NCBI GenBank assembly: GCA_024195585.1
Contig: SWBL01000132.1
Coordinates: forward strand, 58,433 to 122,432
Length of the DNA: 64,000 nucleotides
Direction: 5' to 3'
From: Aureobasidium sp. EXF-3400
Lineage: Eukaryota > Ascomycota > Dothideomycetes > Dothideales > Saccotheciaceae
Under the pieces are notes generated by a model. It was not told the origin of the DNA. It did not search any database and saw only the letters and a list, made by a program, of their open reading frames with translations. Shown here in pieces: positions 36,494 through 47,515 of this stretch (position 1 is the first letter of the stretch; each line of letters opens with the position of its first letter). A program made the translations under genes and the position numbers.

Positions 36494-36502
36494 TTATATA
36501 TA
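36494..36502 (-). promoter_or_regulatory. TATA box of the cysteine-rich secreted protein gene
   Basis: TATATATAA on the minus strand, about 120 bp before the ATG at 36375; good spacing for a fungal core promoter. Confidence 0.55.
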
Positions 36503-38077
36503 GAGAGTCGAGTTGAGCTTGGAACGTTATTGGTCCGGTCCAGTTTGATCCTTTCGCTAATTATCACTGCAAGCGATCTACCCCGCTACAGAACCTCGTA
36601 TATATCCTCGTACCAGCAAGCAGTCGATCACAAATCGCTAGACTGCTATAGTCTCGCTCTATTCGCCAATTCCCGTATCCTCGACGATCCCCACACTAAG
36701 TTTCTGCGCCGTTATATTACTCTAAGAATGCTCAGCACCATCGTGGAAGTTGGTAGCCACTCATATAAATACCGCATAGCAGCGTGCCCTCGCTACTGCC
36801 TAATTGGATCATTCCTACGGTGATAACAAATTGAATCAGCGCGCAATGGGATCTTCGGCTCCAGGATCTTCGAAACAATCGCTGATCTAGGCTATGTCAG
36901 TCGAGCAGCTTCAAGTTCCTACGCTAATTTAATTCAGAAACACAACGTCCGGTACAGATTCATGCATACAGACAGGAGCTCGGTCTATCTAGAGACAACA
37001 TATCACGCTGCATGACTAAGTTCCGGGGAACCTAGTAGACCCGTGTCAGGTAGAGCACCAAGGGAGCTTTAGTACTAAGAGAGGATGCCTCGACCTTGCA
37101 GATCTTCCTTGCGTCTGTCCGCAGCCGGTCAATATGACATTTACTATCGTACGATCCAAACTCTTGGATAGAGGGTGACGAGGGTGCTTGTGTTCATACA
37201 GTCTTCTTCTTTAGGCAGCCAGACATGACGGTGTCCGCTATCAGCGGTCTGTTCATCTGTGGGCGTTTGCCAATTCGATCGCCTTTCTTTTTTACTTCGG
37301 TTCAATATGACGTATATGAGGTGCAGGATATGATTCTTGGTTCGAATAGGTCGGACTAAGCGAAATCCCTCTCAGACTAGTACGGCCAAGCGCCATGTAG
37401 AGATAGGTGCATGACCCTCAACTCGTGCCGTGTCATTGGCGTGCGCGTACGAGTCATCTCGGCTGGGGCTTGGATAAGCTTCGCGTGAAGCGGGGATCAG
37501 GTCTAAGCAAAGCTTAGCTCGACCTCACCACTATAACTCTCGGACAAAGCCCCGCTCTAATCTACCTCTGACCTTCCCCATGGAGTTATGTATCGAATCC
37601 TCTACCGACGCCCGTGTAAATCGTAAATCGTAAATCCGAGGAGAACCCTCAACTCATGCACGAGTTTGTCTCCCCAGCCAAGAGTGGGTATTTGCTCGTA
37701 TAGCTCCAAGCTGCGTCATGCAGCCGCCAGGCACAGGATCTGGAAATGTTCTGAGCAGGAGCTCCAGATAGTTCTCCAACTCTTCGTACAATGTCGGTCT
37801 ATCGGATTGTGTTCTTGCGGAGTCTCTTCCCACAACGAGAGACAATGTTTTCTGTTAATTCGCACCATCCCCTGCTGATATGCTTCAAAGGTAACGGCGA
37901 GTCGATACACATATTAGGATGATGAGAAGTACTGAAAAGCAGACGGAATTGTGTCAGGGAAACATGTTCAATACGTGATAGTCATCCTTCGATCAGTGTT
38001 GAGTCAGATATGTTACGCAGAAAGTTCAAAATCGTCGATGTATAAGAAGAATACAGCGTTCTAAGAACTGCTGCATC
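36503..38077. other. Gene-poor stretch
   Basis: About 1.6 kb. A minus-strand fragment near 37654-37830 reads LYEELENYLELLLRTFPD and looks protein-like but has no start or clear splice partner. Inverted AGCGGGG/CCCCGCT words lie near 37488 and 37545, and ACCCTCAACTC occurs twice (near 37418 and 37647). No element boundaries could be defined. Confidence 0.4.
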
Positions 38078-39488
38078 TCACACATGAGCCCAACCGTTCG
38101 CAACTAATACCTGCATCTCGTTTATCAAGCACGAGGACCCAACTTCGTAGCTGCCAGGATGCTTCCCTGTCCAACGTTCTATGCGATGTCGAACAATCAG
38201 TTCTTTGAACCAAGGAGAGCTTAACCACCGCATCAATCTATTAGTCCAAAGACCACGTGCGATTGAAAACAATGGAAGCCAAGTGTCCGAGCCTTCTGGG
38301 TTGACTTCTCTATAAGCACGACCGCTATAGCCTACCCGCACGCTTGGATTCAGCCACACTCCCTGTTCGCGAGCAAAAGGATTATCCGCGTGAATAAGAC
38401 AGCATTCTGACCCTTCGACGTGCAACCTCGCAAGTGAGTCTGGTATTCCTCGAAAAGCTAGTCGAGGAAACTGGTAGAAAGGTTCGGCGTTCATGGCGAC
38501 AATGCCATTCCAGCAGCTTGTTACTCGAGTCGGTTTTCCATATTTCAAGGCCTTCCGCGATGTCCTTGATCGGAAGTATGGCCACTCGTGCATCACGGCT
38601 TCATGCCCCTCAGAGTCTCGGAGCGCGAATGTATCGTAGAAGGCAGGCGGTTTCGAGAAGTCCAGAGCACACGTTGCAGCGTAGTTGCCACCTCTAGTTG
38701 AAAGTAACCTTTGGACATCCGAACTCTGTCTGAACTTAGCAAAACTTCTATATGACGGAAAGTAGACGTGTTACCTGGAAAACGACATCATTCAAGAAAA
38801 CAATCTTATCGAAGGTACGATTAGTGCTCTGTAGTTCGTACAGTGGTTGCATTGCCAGATTCCGTAGCCCAGCTAGATACGGTATGCGTCGCAATTCGGT
38901 CTTGCCCCTTGGTGTCTCGATCCAACCGTTCGCGCTTGGCGATTTGGATACTTCGTCAAGATGTGTAGTCTCGTTCAGTATTATTCTTCTAGGAATGCCG
39001 CCTTCCTCAAGCAAACGATCTAGGAGCCGGAGCGCTCCTTTTGTATCGTCCCAGCTTCCGCTTTCATAAACACTGACGAAGACATTTTCGGGTCCAATCT
39101 CTTTTGTTAATGCAACTAACGCAGCTATCCAATAGTCCCGCAAAATTTTCTCATTGTTCCAATGTATACCTACAATAAAGATCTTTTGTTGTGCGAGATG
39201 CCCAGATTCTCCTAAGGACGCTTGGCTTAGTACCGAATGGACGCTGAGCACCTCGGCGACAGCAATGATCATCAGTAAAATCAGAGCTATGAGTAGGGAA
39301 CGAATACTGCTTCGTCGGTATGAGCGGGGGCGTCCGAGCCGAAGTAGTCGCATATCTATAATTTTTCCGCGGTCAATGACTGCTGTAGAATCGGATGATT
39401 TGGTTATCGATGCGTGGGAAGTCGATATATTCTTGGGGTGGTCAATCGAGTCGGCGAATCGAAGCTCTGTACGACGAGAACCTCGCAT
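38078..39488 (-). CDS. CAP59/CMT1-type mannosyltransferase (GT69)
   Basis: Product of 453 aa from exons 39488-38775 and 38725-38078 (49-nt intron); the frame closes. It is a type II membrane protein: a basic N-terminal tail of about 70 residues, one helix (SLLIALILLMIIAVAEVL) and a luminal domain. The domain has IFIVGIHWNNEKILRDYW, VFVSVYESGSWDDTKGALRLLD, FLNDVVFQ, TRGGNYAATCALDFSKPPAFYDTFALRD and CCLIHADNPF. These match the cryptococcal alpha-1,3-mannosyltransferase family needed for capsule or glycan building; ascomycete members are Golgi enzymes of unclear target. The ATG at 39488 is chosen; a Met 45 codons later is an alternative. It is transcribed divergently from a GT17 gene 88 bp away. 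Confidence 0.88.
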
Positions 39489-39576
39489 AGGTTTAGGACA
39501 CGCGCAGAGATTTGTCGCTGGCAAGTACGGGTCAGGGGGCCAGATTAGGTAAGCTCACGTGTTGTCGTCATCCCTT
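39489..39576. promoter_or_regulatory. 88-bp bidirectional promoter, GT69/GT17
   Basis: The two glycosyltransferase ATGs are only 88 bp apart on opposite strands, so the genes almost certainly share regulatory DNA. CACGTG occurs near 39556-39561. Confidence 0.6.
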
Positions 39577-40791
39577 ATGCCTTGGCGGCGTTCAAAATCA
39601 AGCCGACTCCCCGCTCCGCTCTTTGACAACAACCAAACTCCACACAACCTCGTTCGAAAAATGAGGGCTGTGAGACAGAGACGTCGCCGCATCCGCGCCC
39701 TTGCATATGCCATGCTCTTGACCCTGACCATAGGGCTCTGGACCATCATCGATCACGAGCTCTCAAGGAACCACTACCTATCGACAGATCTTGTCCGCTT
39801 GCCCTCCAGTTTTGAGGCGAGCGAGCAGGTATCCCTATCACTCAGCGAAGTCAAACCAATGTGTCGTGCGCACGGCTTTGCTCCTGGGAAAACACAAGAC
39901 AACGACAGGAAAATTTATGACCTTGTTTTAATGTCAACCGAACTGGACTGGCTCGAGATTCGGCTACATACCCTATCACGTTATGTGGACTACTTTGTCA
40001 TTGTCGAATCGCCAACAACGTTTACTGGCAAGCCAAAGCCTCTTTACCTTCGAGACAATTGGGACCTTTTCAAGGAATTTCACCATATGATCATCTACCG
40101 TGTTGTGGAAGATCCCATTCAGAGTCTGCGAATATGGGATCATGAAGATTATTTTAGAGATGCTCTCTTCGAGGCAGTTTTCCCTAGCCTGACGGATACC
40201 GCACAACAGGCAAACCCTGGAGATGTCCTAGTCGTGAGCGATATGGATGAAATCGTAAGGCCGGGAGCAATGCTTCTACTGCGATATTGCCAATTGCCAG
40301 CTCGTCTAACGCTTCGCACCCACTTCTATTATTATTCTTTTCAATGGCGTCATAGGGGCCCACAATGGGCACATCCAGACGTGACAACATATCAAAATCT
40401 AGGAACTATTTCGCCTAACAATCTCCGACAAGGCCTGTTAGGGCAAGAATGGGCACCCGTCGCTGCCTTGCGTCGCTGGTGGGATAGGGGCACTCTCTGG
40501 AACGCAGGATGGCACTGTTCTAGTTGTTTTGCAACCGTGGCTGAGATGCGCTTCAAAATGCATAGTTTCTCTCATCAGGGTTTAAATACCGTAGAGAATC
40601 GTGACTCGCGTACTTTGATGAATCGTGTCCGGCATGGTTTGGATTTGTTTGGTCGAGTGGATGAGCTATATGATAAGATTGAGGACAATCGAGACGTACC
40701 GTCCTATATCTTGGAGCAATTCAAGCAGAGAGGCCGATTTAGGTATCTTCTAGATCGCGATGGGGAAGACGCAGGTTTCGATGATGCCTAG
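39577..40791 (+). CDS. GT17 N-acetylglucosaminyltransferase-like protein
   Basis: Intronless 404-aa type II membrane protein with ATG at 39577 (the open frame begins at a GTG). An Arg-rich cytosolic tail (RQRRRRIRAL) precedes one helix (YAMLLTLTIGLWTII). The luminal domain has DLVLMSTELDWLEIRLHTL, YFVIVESPTTFTGKPKPLY, the acidic motif VSDMDEIVRP and GWHCSSCF. This is the GT17 family, whose animal member MGAT3 adds bisecting GlcNAc to N-glycans. Fungal substrates are not known. The divergent pairing with a CAP59-type enzyme suggests both modify the same glycan. Confidence 0.88.
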   Translation: MPWRRSKSSRLPAPLFDNNQTPHNLVRKMRAVRQRRRRIRALAYAMLLTLTIGLWTIIDHELSRNHYLSTDLVRLPSSFEASEQVSLSLSEVKPMCRAHGFAPGKTQDNDRKIYDLVLMSTELDWLEIRLHTLSRYVDYFVIVESPTTFTGKPKPLYLRDNWDLFKEFHHMIIYRVVEDPIQSLRIWDHEDYFRDALFEAVFPSLTDTAQQANPGDVLVVSDMDEIVRPGAMLLLRYCQLPARLTLRTHFYYYSFQWRHRGPQWAHPDVTTYQNLGTISPNNLRQGLLGQEWAPVAALRRWWDRGTLWNAGWHCSSCFATVAEMRFKMHSFSHQGLNTVENRDSRTLMNRVRHGLDLFGRVDELYDKIEDNRDVPSYILEQFKQRGRFRYLLDRDGEDAGFDDA

Positions 40792-41101
40792 CTGATAGCT
40801 ACCCAGGTCTCTCACTAGAAGACCCCTGAGATTTGGTGTGGAGCAGTTTAGTATGGTAGAAGTTAGTAGTTTTCACTCAACCTGAAGGTCTGATCACGTA
40901 CTGGACTGGCGCATTCGCTCTCAATGAATCGATATCTATCTACGAAGAAAGTTCTAACGTCCTTGGAACTGGTGGCGATAACAGTACTGTAGCACAGAGT
41001 GCCTTTTCCGAGGATGTTATGACCAGCGGGTATCCTTCCGAGGATATCGAGAACCAAGTCCAACCCAATATCGTCGCAGCAGATTATGCATCAGTGAGTT
41101 T
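40792..41101. other. Intergenic, start-less open frame
   Basis: A plus-strand frame from about 40860 to 41164 without an early ATG reads protein-like (for example AFALNESISIYEESSN). It overlaps the NRPS relic and has no splice partner I can support. It may be a gene remnant. Confidence 0.25.
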
Positions 41102-42252
41102 TCAACACTGCGCCTCTGACGGTTGGGTTGGTGCCCTGCCAGAGGGCATCTGCCGCGGAATTTGATCAGGCTGTATTGTTCTACCCTTCTCGCGCAATCG
41201 TTTGCAACCAATTTTACAAGTAGCACCGACTGACAAAGCTCTCATAGGGAAAAAGACTGGAGGTATCATGGAAGATGGTAGGCAGACACTCAATCTTTTC
41301 TCATGAATGACAAATATCTGGGTCATCGCTTCATGCCAGGCAGAATCTGCCATCATGCCGTATGCTGGAGAAATGAATGCGACCAACAAAGGATGTTCTT
41401 CTGACTCAGGAGTGATAGCTTCTGTGACGACATGGAAAATATCACGGCTTGCTAGTCCTCGAACATGGTGTTCCACATCGCCTGATTCAACCCGCTGCCC
41501 TCGTATCATGATCTGCGAGTCCTGTCGACAGACAAAAGTGAGGCTACCATCTGGCTCATAACAAGCCAAATCTCCAGTCTTGTACACCACAGCTGATGTA
41601 TCCTTCAACTTTGCCCCAGATATTCCCCTGCCATTCTGGGCTCAACCTTACATACTCCTGTCACTAACAACAATCGTCATGACGTCTCCAGAGATGAGCA
41701 GTTTTGGCAATTCGCTTTTGATACCCGACGATATCATCAAAGATGCTCGAGTCTGAGCCACGATCGACACCAACCGCTCAATCGGTTGATCGGCATCAAG
41801 CAAGACGGAGGCCACTTTCATCATAGCCAAAATAGCGATCGATGTCCTTTTGGATTTTTCAAAACACAGGGGGACAATCGTGTTCGGCTCTAGCCTAGGC
41901 AAGCATCGTGTCAGCCGTGAGGAAAGATCGTCCAGCTCTTGATAGGTGAACTGCCCATTCCACGCATCAACAGCCAAGGATCCAGAATTGGACTGGACAG
42001 CTGCAGCGGAAAGATCGCTCACACAAACTTTCAGCTCTGCAGAACGAGGGTCATTCCAGCGCCCTACGTCGCGTGTATTCCTGTCGCTCAATATGTTGAC
42101 ACCCTTAAGCTTGATCTTCATATTCTCTGGAGCAGACATTACAGTCATTATGTGTTCGGATTGGCTCAAAAGCCGTTCCACTCGTGATTCTGAAATGACC
42201 TTGGGGTCAAAGGCGGCCAAAAGACGAAGACCCTTGGCTTGAAGATCACACT
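41102..42252 (-). pseudogene. NRPS adenylation-domain relic
   Basis: The upper part (42252-41648) carries the start of an A domain: VDAWNGQFTYQELDDLSSRL, IVPLCFEKSKRTSIAILAMMK and QPIERLVSIVAQTRASLMIS (A1/A2 area). It stops just after this. The lower part (41608-41102) resumes at YKTGDLACYEPDGSL and IMIRGQRVESGDVEHHV (A7-A8), then an A10-like CKIGCKRLREKGRTI. The roughly 250 residues between, including A3-A6 and most of the specificity pocket, are missing. No carrier or condensation domain remains. It is the decayed end of a peptide synthetase on the opposite strand from the NRPS-like relic at 28-30 kb. Confidence 0.8.
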
Positions 42253-43132
42253 CTAGTTTCAGAGCATAAGTGCGAAAAACGTCACTCAGACCTTTCTCTC
42301 GAGAGAGCTACGCGAAAAACTTCTATCATCTGGGAGCAGAAGTCGCTTGCGCCGTCTGCTTTCAAGAAATACGTGCGCAACGCCTGCACCCATATGCATA
42401 TCGACCTCCAATCCACTGCACTATAAGAGGAACATCTACATCGTCAACCTAGGAAATGTCACCTTGTCCTCTACACTACTCTATAGTCTATACATTGCAA
42501 AATTTACGAGCTATGCACTCCACTCTTCTTTGTATAACTTGTACCGTGAATTTGCGGCTTTCTTCACATCTCTAAAAATCAATTCTGTCGCTGTCACACT
42601 CAACATGCCAGTACTCATGCAGGTCAACCTGTTAAATCACTAACACGCAGTCCAGGTACTGAGTACCTGACTTCCTTCAAATTGCCAGCACCATATAAAG
42701 TCTGCACCGGTGCGCGCCACAATTTACTAGTGTCCACATACTCGAGTCGGGTCCCAAGTCAATTCGCCTGCACGAACTGTCTCTGCTCATCCTCTGCTGG
42801 CTCACATTTAAAAGAAATCTCTATCGCCTTCTCGTCACTCGTCCTGTTGTCGTCGCTCGTCCTGCTGTCGTCGCTCGTCTCGCTGTGGTCGCGTATCTTT
42901 TATGCACTCACCACATGAGCCACTTATGTGCTATGCTTAGCAAAGACCTGGACGCATCGATTGAGCCAGTGATACAGTAGGAGAGATCAACAGCCGATGC
43001 CTGAACCGCTTCTGACATTGCTGTGCTAATCAGGGTCAACAGAATCCAGGCCGCTCGTCCTATTATAGCTTGTGCCTAATGCAACACGACTAATGGACAT
43101 GTTGCAGGCTTCCCGTTATTGGAGGGGCAGAA
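42253..43132. other. Intergenic with a short tandem repeat
   Basis: About 880 bp without a supported gene. A run of GTCGTCGCTCGTCCTGCT-type units occupies 42831-42893. Confidence 0.45.
42831..42893. repeat. 18-bp tandem repeat, about 3.5 copies
   Basis: Imperfect direct repeats of CTCGTCCTGCTGTCGTCG with a few substitutions. Confidence 0.75.
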
Positions 43133-44082
43133 CTAGAATTCAAAGCCACCGCTTTCCCAGCGTATAGTATCGTACCCGTAGGGAGCGGAGCGCTTAGCAA
43201 ATCGGGTCTCGGCAGCCGAATGCATATGATGTCTGAAAGTGCCTGGATCGGTCGAATAAGGCTGAAAGGTGCCATTTGCTTCCTGCACCCGTATCGAGTT
43301 CATAGATCGGACTTGTGTGCACGACACCCTCGGCCTCACGGTTCATGAAGCCGACGCTTTGGACCGCGGAGGTCTCATTGTCGGTCTCAATCCCAGTCAT
43401 GAGGGAGCTCATGTATCGTGTGTTGAGGTTCGAGATATTATCTGGAGATCTTCCGTGGATCGCGCCGGTCCTCAGCTCGATTGAACTTTGGTAATTTTGT
43501 CCTGCCTTCTTGAGAAAGTGTTGACCGACGTAGGCGAGTATGGAAGCCAGAGGTACCGCGATGCATGCAGCAATCGGGATGGGGTGGTTCATTAACGGGA
43601 GAGCATGCAACCACGGCGGCGAAGATCGAGAGACCATGGCTAGCGACGAATTCAGTAATACCTCTGGAGAAATCACTAAAGCGCAAGTCGATCACGTACG
43701 GACTAAACACTGCCAGGTCAGGATGATTGGACAGCTTGATAGGCTTTGCGACGATGTCCTTGGTGGTGTTGTCAGTGCGTGTAACCTGGAAGCTTCCAAG
43801 GTGGCCCAGCGGATTGAAGCATGTGTCGCTGCTGAACTTTTCGACAAGCTTTTTACACTTGCTGTCTGCATAGAATGTGACCACCTCAGAAGAACCAAGC
43901 TTCGACAGAAGAACAGACTCGCCGGTATCGCCCTCGTGAGGGGACAGATCTTAGCACATGGTATCGTCAAGGCCAACTCCACCATAGAGTGGTTTACCGG
44001 TGCGATTCGCACCAGAGGAAAAAGTAAGGTCGGCAGCGAAAGCAGGTGCAGCCAACAGAATGGTATTGAATAGAGTCCTCAT
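43133..44082 (-). pseudogene. Secreted/single-pass membrane protein gene, broken
   Basis: The start has a good signal peptide (MRTLFNTILLAAPAFA). A TAA at 43951-43953 follows codon 43 (after DTMC). Beyond it the same frame continues with VTFYADSKCKKLVEKF and DTCFNPLG. Near 43.68 kb the protein-like reading moves to another frame, with a membrane helix (IPIAACIAVPLASILAYVG) and a cytosolic-type tail. Near 43.3 kb it moves again, ending RFAKRSAPYGYDTIRW. One shift might be an unseen intron; the TAA and the other shift argue for decay. The ectodomain shares the V-x-F-Y-x-D-x-x-C pattern with the small secreted protein at 45876-46184. Confidence 0.55.
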
Positions 44083-45052
44083 TATGACAAGATATATATG
44101 AAAGAGAATTCAAAGTCTCGTAGAGGGATACATTGCCAGAAAGCTCAATCATTATATATGGCTCCGGACATATTCCTGATTCCAGATTGATAAAGATCTG
44201 GAATTAATCCTAGGATTACTCTGGTTGGTTCTCTCACTTGTCTTTGGGACTGCAAAGGTTTTCTCAAAGCCTACATGTGGAATAGTACAAAGAGTCATCT
44301 CTGAATGGCTTTGTGATCAGGTCGATCCAGATATTGAGGCCCAGTGGGACATTGCTAAGAGCGAGAGTCAAGGAGGATGGAAATGCTCATATCTCAAGCT
44401 CTCCTGACTTCGTACTCGTTCACATGACCACGTAGCATTATGATCGCATTCATGCTGATCAGTCAATGTAAGGAATCACAATTCCACGGGATTATGACTG
44501 CAATCCACGATATTGTGGGTCACATGTGTACTCGTTCTATCAGAGGTCATATGGTTTCTCAGTAGTACATAATTCGAGAAGCATGACTGGTGTTCATCAG
44601 AGCATCACTGGCGTTCTGGTGTTTGAAGAAGTTATATGTTATCACAGAAGTCCCAGAACGTTAAAGTTTGAGCGATGCCGAGATACCCGACAAGTTACGC
44701 TTGCCAGAGGGGACGTCGACTACTCTCCAGACAAAGGACGATACAATCTGAGGCGCACGTTCTGACGGATCGACAAATCGCGCTACTCAACTAGTTTAGT
44801 TGTCTGAAACTCTCCTATAGGGTTTTCTGCCTGGTCCCTGCCACGTAAAATATGTCCTCATCTGGATTCAATTCTCACCTTAGCTTCTCTCCCTCTTCGC
44901 TTGCACTCTTCTCACAAGCAGATCCTTTTCTTGCTGGCGAACCCGGTCTCATAGTGCGCGGTACACATCTTGCTCCTTGAGCGTCCCAGAAATCCTCGAA
45001 CATCTCAACAGCGACCAATTCTCTCGTATTTGCTAAGCTAGAATCCCTCACC
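44083..45052. other. Intergenic, one protein-like fragment
   Basis: A plus-strand frame ending at 44407 contains a hydrophobic helix (LILGLLWLVLSLVFGTA) and ends KCSYLKLS, but has no start in frame and no clear upstream exon. The rest holds nothing I can support. Confidence 0.35.
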
Positions 45053-45763
45053 ATGGCCATCGCGTTCGAAAATCCTACTACGACGTTGACAGGATTGCTT
45101 CCCGTGATCCGGATAACAGTTTGGCTTCTTAACAGGATGAACTTGTTCTGTGGCTTTCCAAGTCTTTGGGTGCTGTCACCCGTCCGCGCCCAGCCTCAGG
45201 TCTCGTTCGTGCTTTACTGTAGTCTTGTCACCACGGCGATGTATGCGCTTGCTGAACAGATTGCCGTCCTCTGCCTTAGGTCGTCTCCGATTGATCCTTG
45301 GATCTGGATCGTCAGTGTGAGCCCAGCGCACCTCTGGTGCGCTCATCTTTGCCTGATGTTCCGGCAGGAAATCTGCGAACCCCAAATAAAGCACCTGGCA
45401 AAGAGCAGTGGCGAACAACACCGGAAACATATCGCGAATAACCACTCTTGGTCAATGGCACTTTGCTTTGCCCCCGCTGCAATCCTTAATGCTACCACTA
45501 GTGCTGCTATGCTTCTTTACGAACGCAACTTTGATCAGCCCTGGCCTCCTGGCCAAACGCCACTCACGCAGATCTTGCTAGGATGCTTTACTCCGATGAT
45601 CTTCATATTTTCCCGCTATGCGGACTTTATGATCCTTCGATCGTCGCATTCTCCATGCGCACATGACATCCTTATTGGATCAATCGGCATCCTGTCTCTC
45701 TTCCTTGTACGATCGCTATGTGCTGCGCTCATGTCAGTATCGGCTATTAGTCCACCAGTATAA
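45053..45763 (+). CDS. Hypothetical multi-pass membrane protein, 236 aa
   Basis: Intronless frame with a strong start context (CACCATGG). Hydrophobic segments lie near residues 50-75, 78-105, 130-155, 170-190 and 205-230, giving about five membrane helices, with short charged loops such as KHLAKSSGEQHRKHIANNH. I do not recognise the family. It is located among small secreted-protein genes. It could be a truncated transporter or an orphan protein. Confidence 0.5.
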   Translation: MAIAFENPTTTLTGLLPVIRITVWLLNRMNLFCGFPSLWVLSPVRAQPQVSFVLYCSLVTTAMYALAEQIAVLCLRSSPIDPWIWIVSVSPAHLWCAHLCLMFRQEICEPQIKHLAKSSGEQHRKHIANNHSWSMALCFAPAAILNATTSAAMLLYERNFDQPWPPGQTPLTQILLGCFTPMIFIFSRYADFMILRSSHSPCAHDILIGSIGILSLFLVRSLCAALMSVSAISPPV

Positions 45764-45875
45764 GATGGTCATGGAGCACGTTCACGATGGTGCTTCAAGA
45801 ATAGCCGTCCTTTGTCCCTTACTGGCCTTGAGTGCGATATCTTCACGCTGTTTCCTACTGGTGACTCACCGCAGC

Positions 45876-46184
45876 ATGCGCACCGTCAATCTCTTGGCTG
45901 CCACTGCCACCATTATTTCTTTCACCTCTGCATCCGCCCAAGTCATCGGCCACCTAGGCAACGCCTGTACCGGCGAGGAACTCTCCAGCGAGACACTTTC
46001 TCCAAAGATGTGCGTCAGCGTCGCAGACATCGAGTCCTCATCTTCCATGACCATTTCTGGTCTTGCTAGAGGCCGCGTCAACTTCTACTACAACGATCAC
46101 TGCACCGACAAGGTTGATCACACTGCCTTTAATGAGTGTTACCTAGGAGGATCCCAAGTAAACTCTTTCATATACAAGGAATAA
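45876..46184 (+). CDS. Small secreted protein, 102 aa, four Cys
   Basis: An ATG followed by a signal peptide (MRTVNLLAATATIISFTSASA) and a mature part of about 80 aa with Cys in the order NAC..KMC..DHC..NEC. The core V-x-F-Y-x-D-x-x-C (RVNFYYNDHCTDKV) is shared with the broken gene at 43133-44082, so the two are probably diverged members of one family. The open frame extends upstream of the ATG, but the signal peptide marks the start. Function unknown; effector-like by size, location and secretion. Confidence 0.6.
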   Translation: MRTVNLLAATATIISFTSASAQVIGHLGNACTGEELSSETLSPKMCVSVADIESSSSMTISGLARGRVNFYYNDHCTDKVDHTAFNECYLGGSQVNSFIYKE

Positions 46185-46509
46185 GATTGGTTAGCCTATC
46201 GAAGGAAACATATTTTCAGAGTCGGAAGAGATGGTGTCGAAAGTTCAAGCATTGACTAGTGTTACCCGTGGTGGGACTCTCAATCTCAACCTACTGTCTA
46301 GAGTTTTTGCACATGGCTGTGATCTTGTAAATGATGAATTCTTGCGCCGGCTGAATCACCAATCGTGCCTACATACATGGAATGAATGGTGTCTAATCAG
46401 GTGCATGCGACATGCTATGGTTGGCCATACAAAGAATGGTTGCAATTGCTTTTTAGTCCTGAATATAGTACCTTGATCCCAAATCCGGTCGATCATGAGG
46501 GCATGCAGT

Positions 46510-46810
46510 CTACGATGAGAGCATGTTCGAGAGGTCGTCAGAAGAAGAGATGGCGTGGGCTCCTTTGGTCCTGTAGTCAACCTGCTCAAAGCCGAAGTTC
46601 CGCTTGAGAACCTTGTCTTTGACTGTCGGAGTCAATTCCCGCCAAGTTTGCTTAGGATACTCTGCGAGCAGCACCTCCGATGCAGGCTTCATCACCTCAC
46701 ATTCAGGCTCAAGACTCTGCTTTGGGGTGTTCCCAATTCATACAGGATGGAGCTTGCTACATCACGTTCTCTCTCTAGGTGAAGATTGCTTGTGCTCAAC
46801 GCGATGGTAA
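46510..46810 (-). pseudogene. Unidentified gene fragment
   Basis: Minus-strand reading HLERERDVASSILYELGTPQ, then after a one-frame shift EVLLAEYPKQTWRELTP and KDKVLKRNFGFEQVDY, ending at 46510. Composition is protein-like, but there is no start and I do not recognise it. It may be a relic or chance. The rest of 46185-46847 shows nothing. Confidence 0.25.
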
Positions 46811-46847
46811 TGTCAACGACGATTTCGACCTAGAAGCTTTGCTGGAA

Positions 46848-47515
46848 CTAGTCACTGAACTCGCCTAAGCTCTCGTATGCTCGTTGGGCCCGCTTGACAA
46901 GAAACACCCCCTGATCAGTGTGTTCCTCCACAGATGCTTTATTATAAAGCTTCGACGTGAAATCGCCCGGGAACGTTAGGACCGTAGCCATCTGATCTAC
47001 ATCCTCGAATGTCACGCGGAACTCGCACCAGGAATCATTCGGTGCGTCAACGTCGATGTCTCGTTCCCACTGCTCGCGCTCCTCTTCTGTCATCGTGTCC
47101 GGATCGCGATCGTGAAGGCTTGAGAAGGCATGACCGAGAACGACCGTATTGTCACGGGTACTCTGCTCGTCAAGTACAGCATACTGATCAGGCTCGAGCA
47201 TAGTGCCCTTAGGAGCAGTAGGAAGTCTCTCGGTGACGAATTCGCGGATCTGCTCCCGGGAATAATTCGAAAAACCGGTCGTGAAGGATTGAATGGGCGG
47301 CTCGGTACATCTGGGATCAAACGATGGCTGCGCCGGCTCGCGAACCAAAGAGAAGAAGTTATGTTCCGGAGCTTGTAGCAGGGAATTGATCGTCTAGAAT
47401 GGCAGTGAGCTCCACAACCATGTGTTCACTTGATGAGTTCGCCGTGGGGATCGCGGTGTGACTGACTCACCGCAGCAGGGACTTGAGCGATGCAAAACAG
47501 CAGGAAAGAAGACAT
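46848..47515 (-). CDS. Putative secreted protein, 196 aa
   Basis: Exons 47515-47471 and 47393-46848 with a 77-nt intron; the frame closes. The first 15-codon exon encodes a short hydrophobic leader (MSSFLLFCIAQVPAA). The rest is acidic and soluble, with two Cys (PRCTEPP, DSWCEFRV) and the stretch TEEEREQWERDIDVDAPND. The family is not recognised. A degraded second copy at 35120-35540 shares the leader exon, splice donor and promoter, which supports this exon structure. An earlier start inside exon 2 has no ATG, so the spliced model is preferred. Confidence 0.65.

Noticed and set aside
36530..36823. 97-codon plus-strand frame
   Set aside because: Begins at TTG, overlaps the promoter of the secreted-protein gene, and has no motif.
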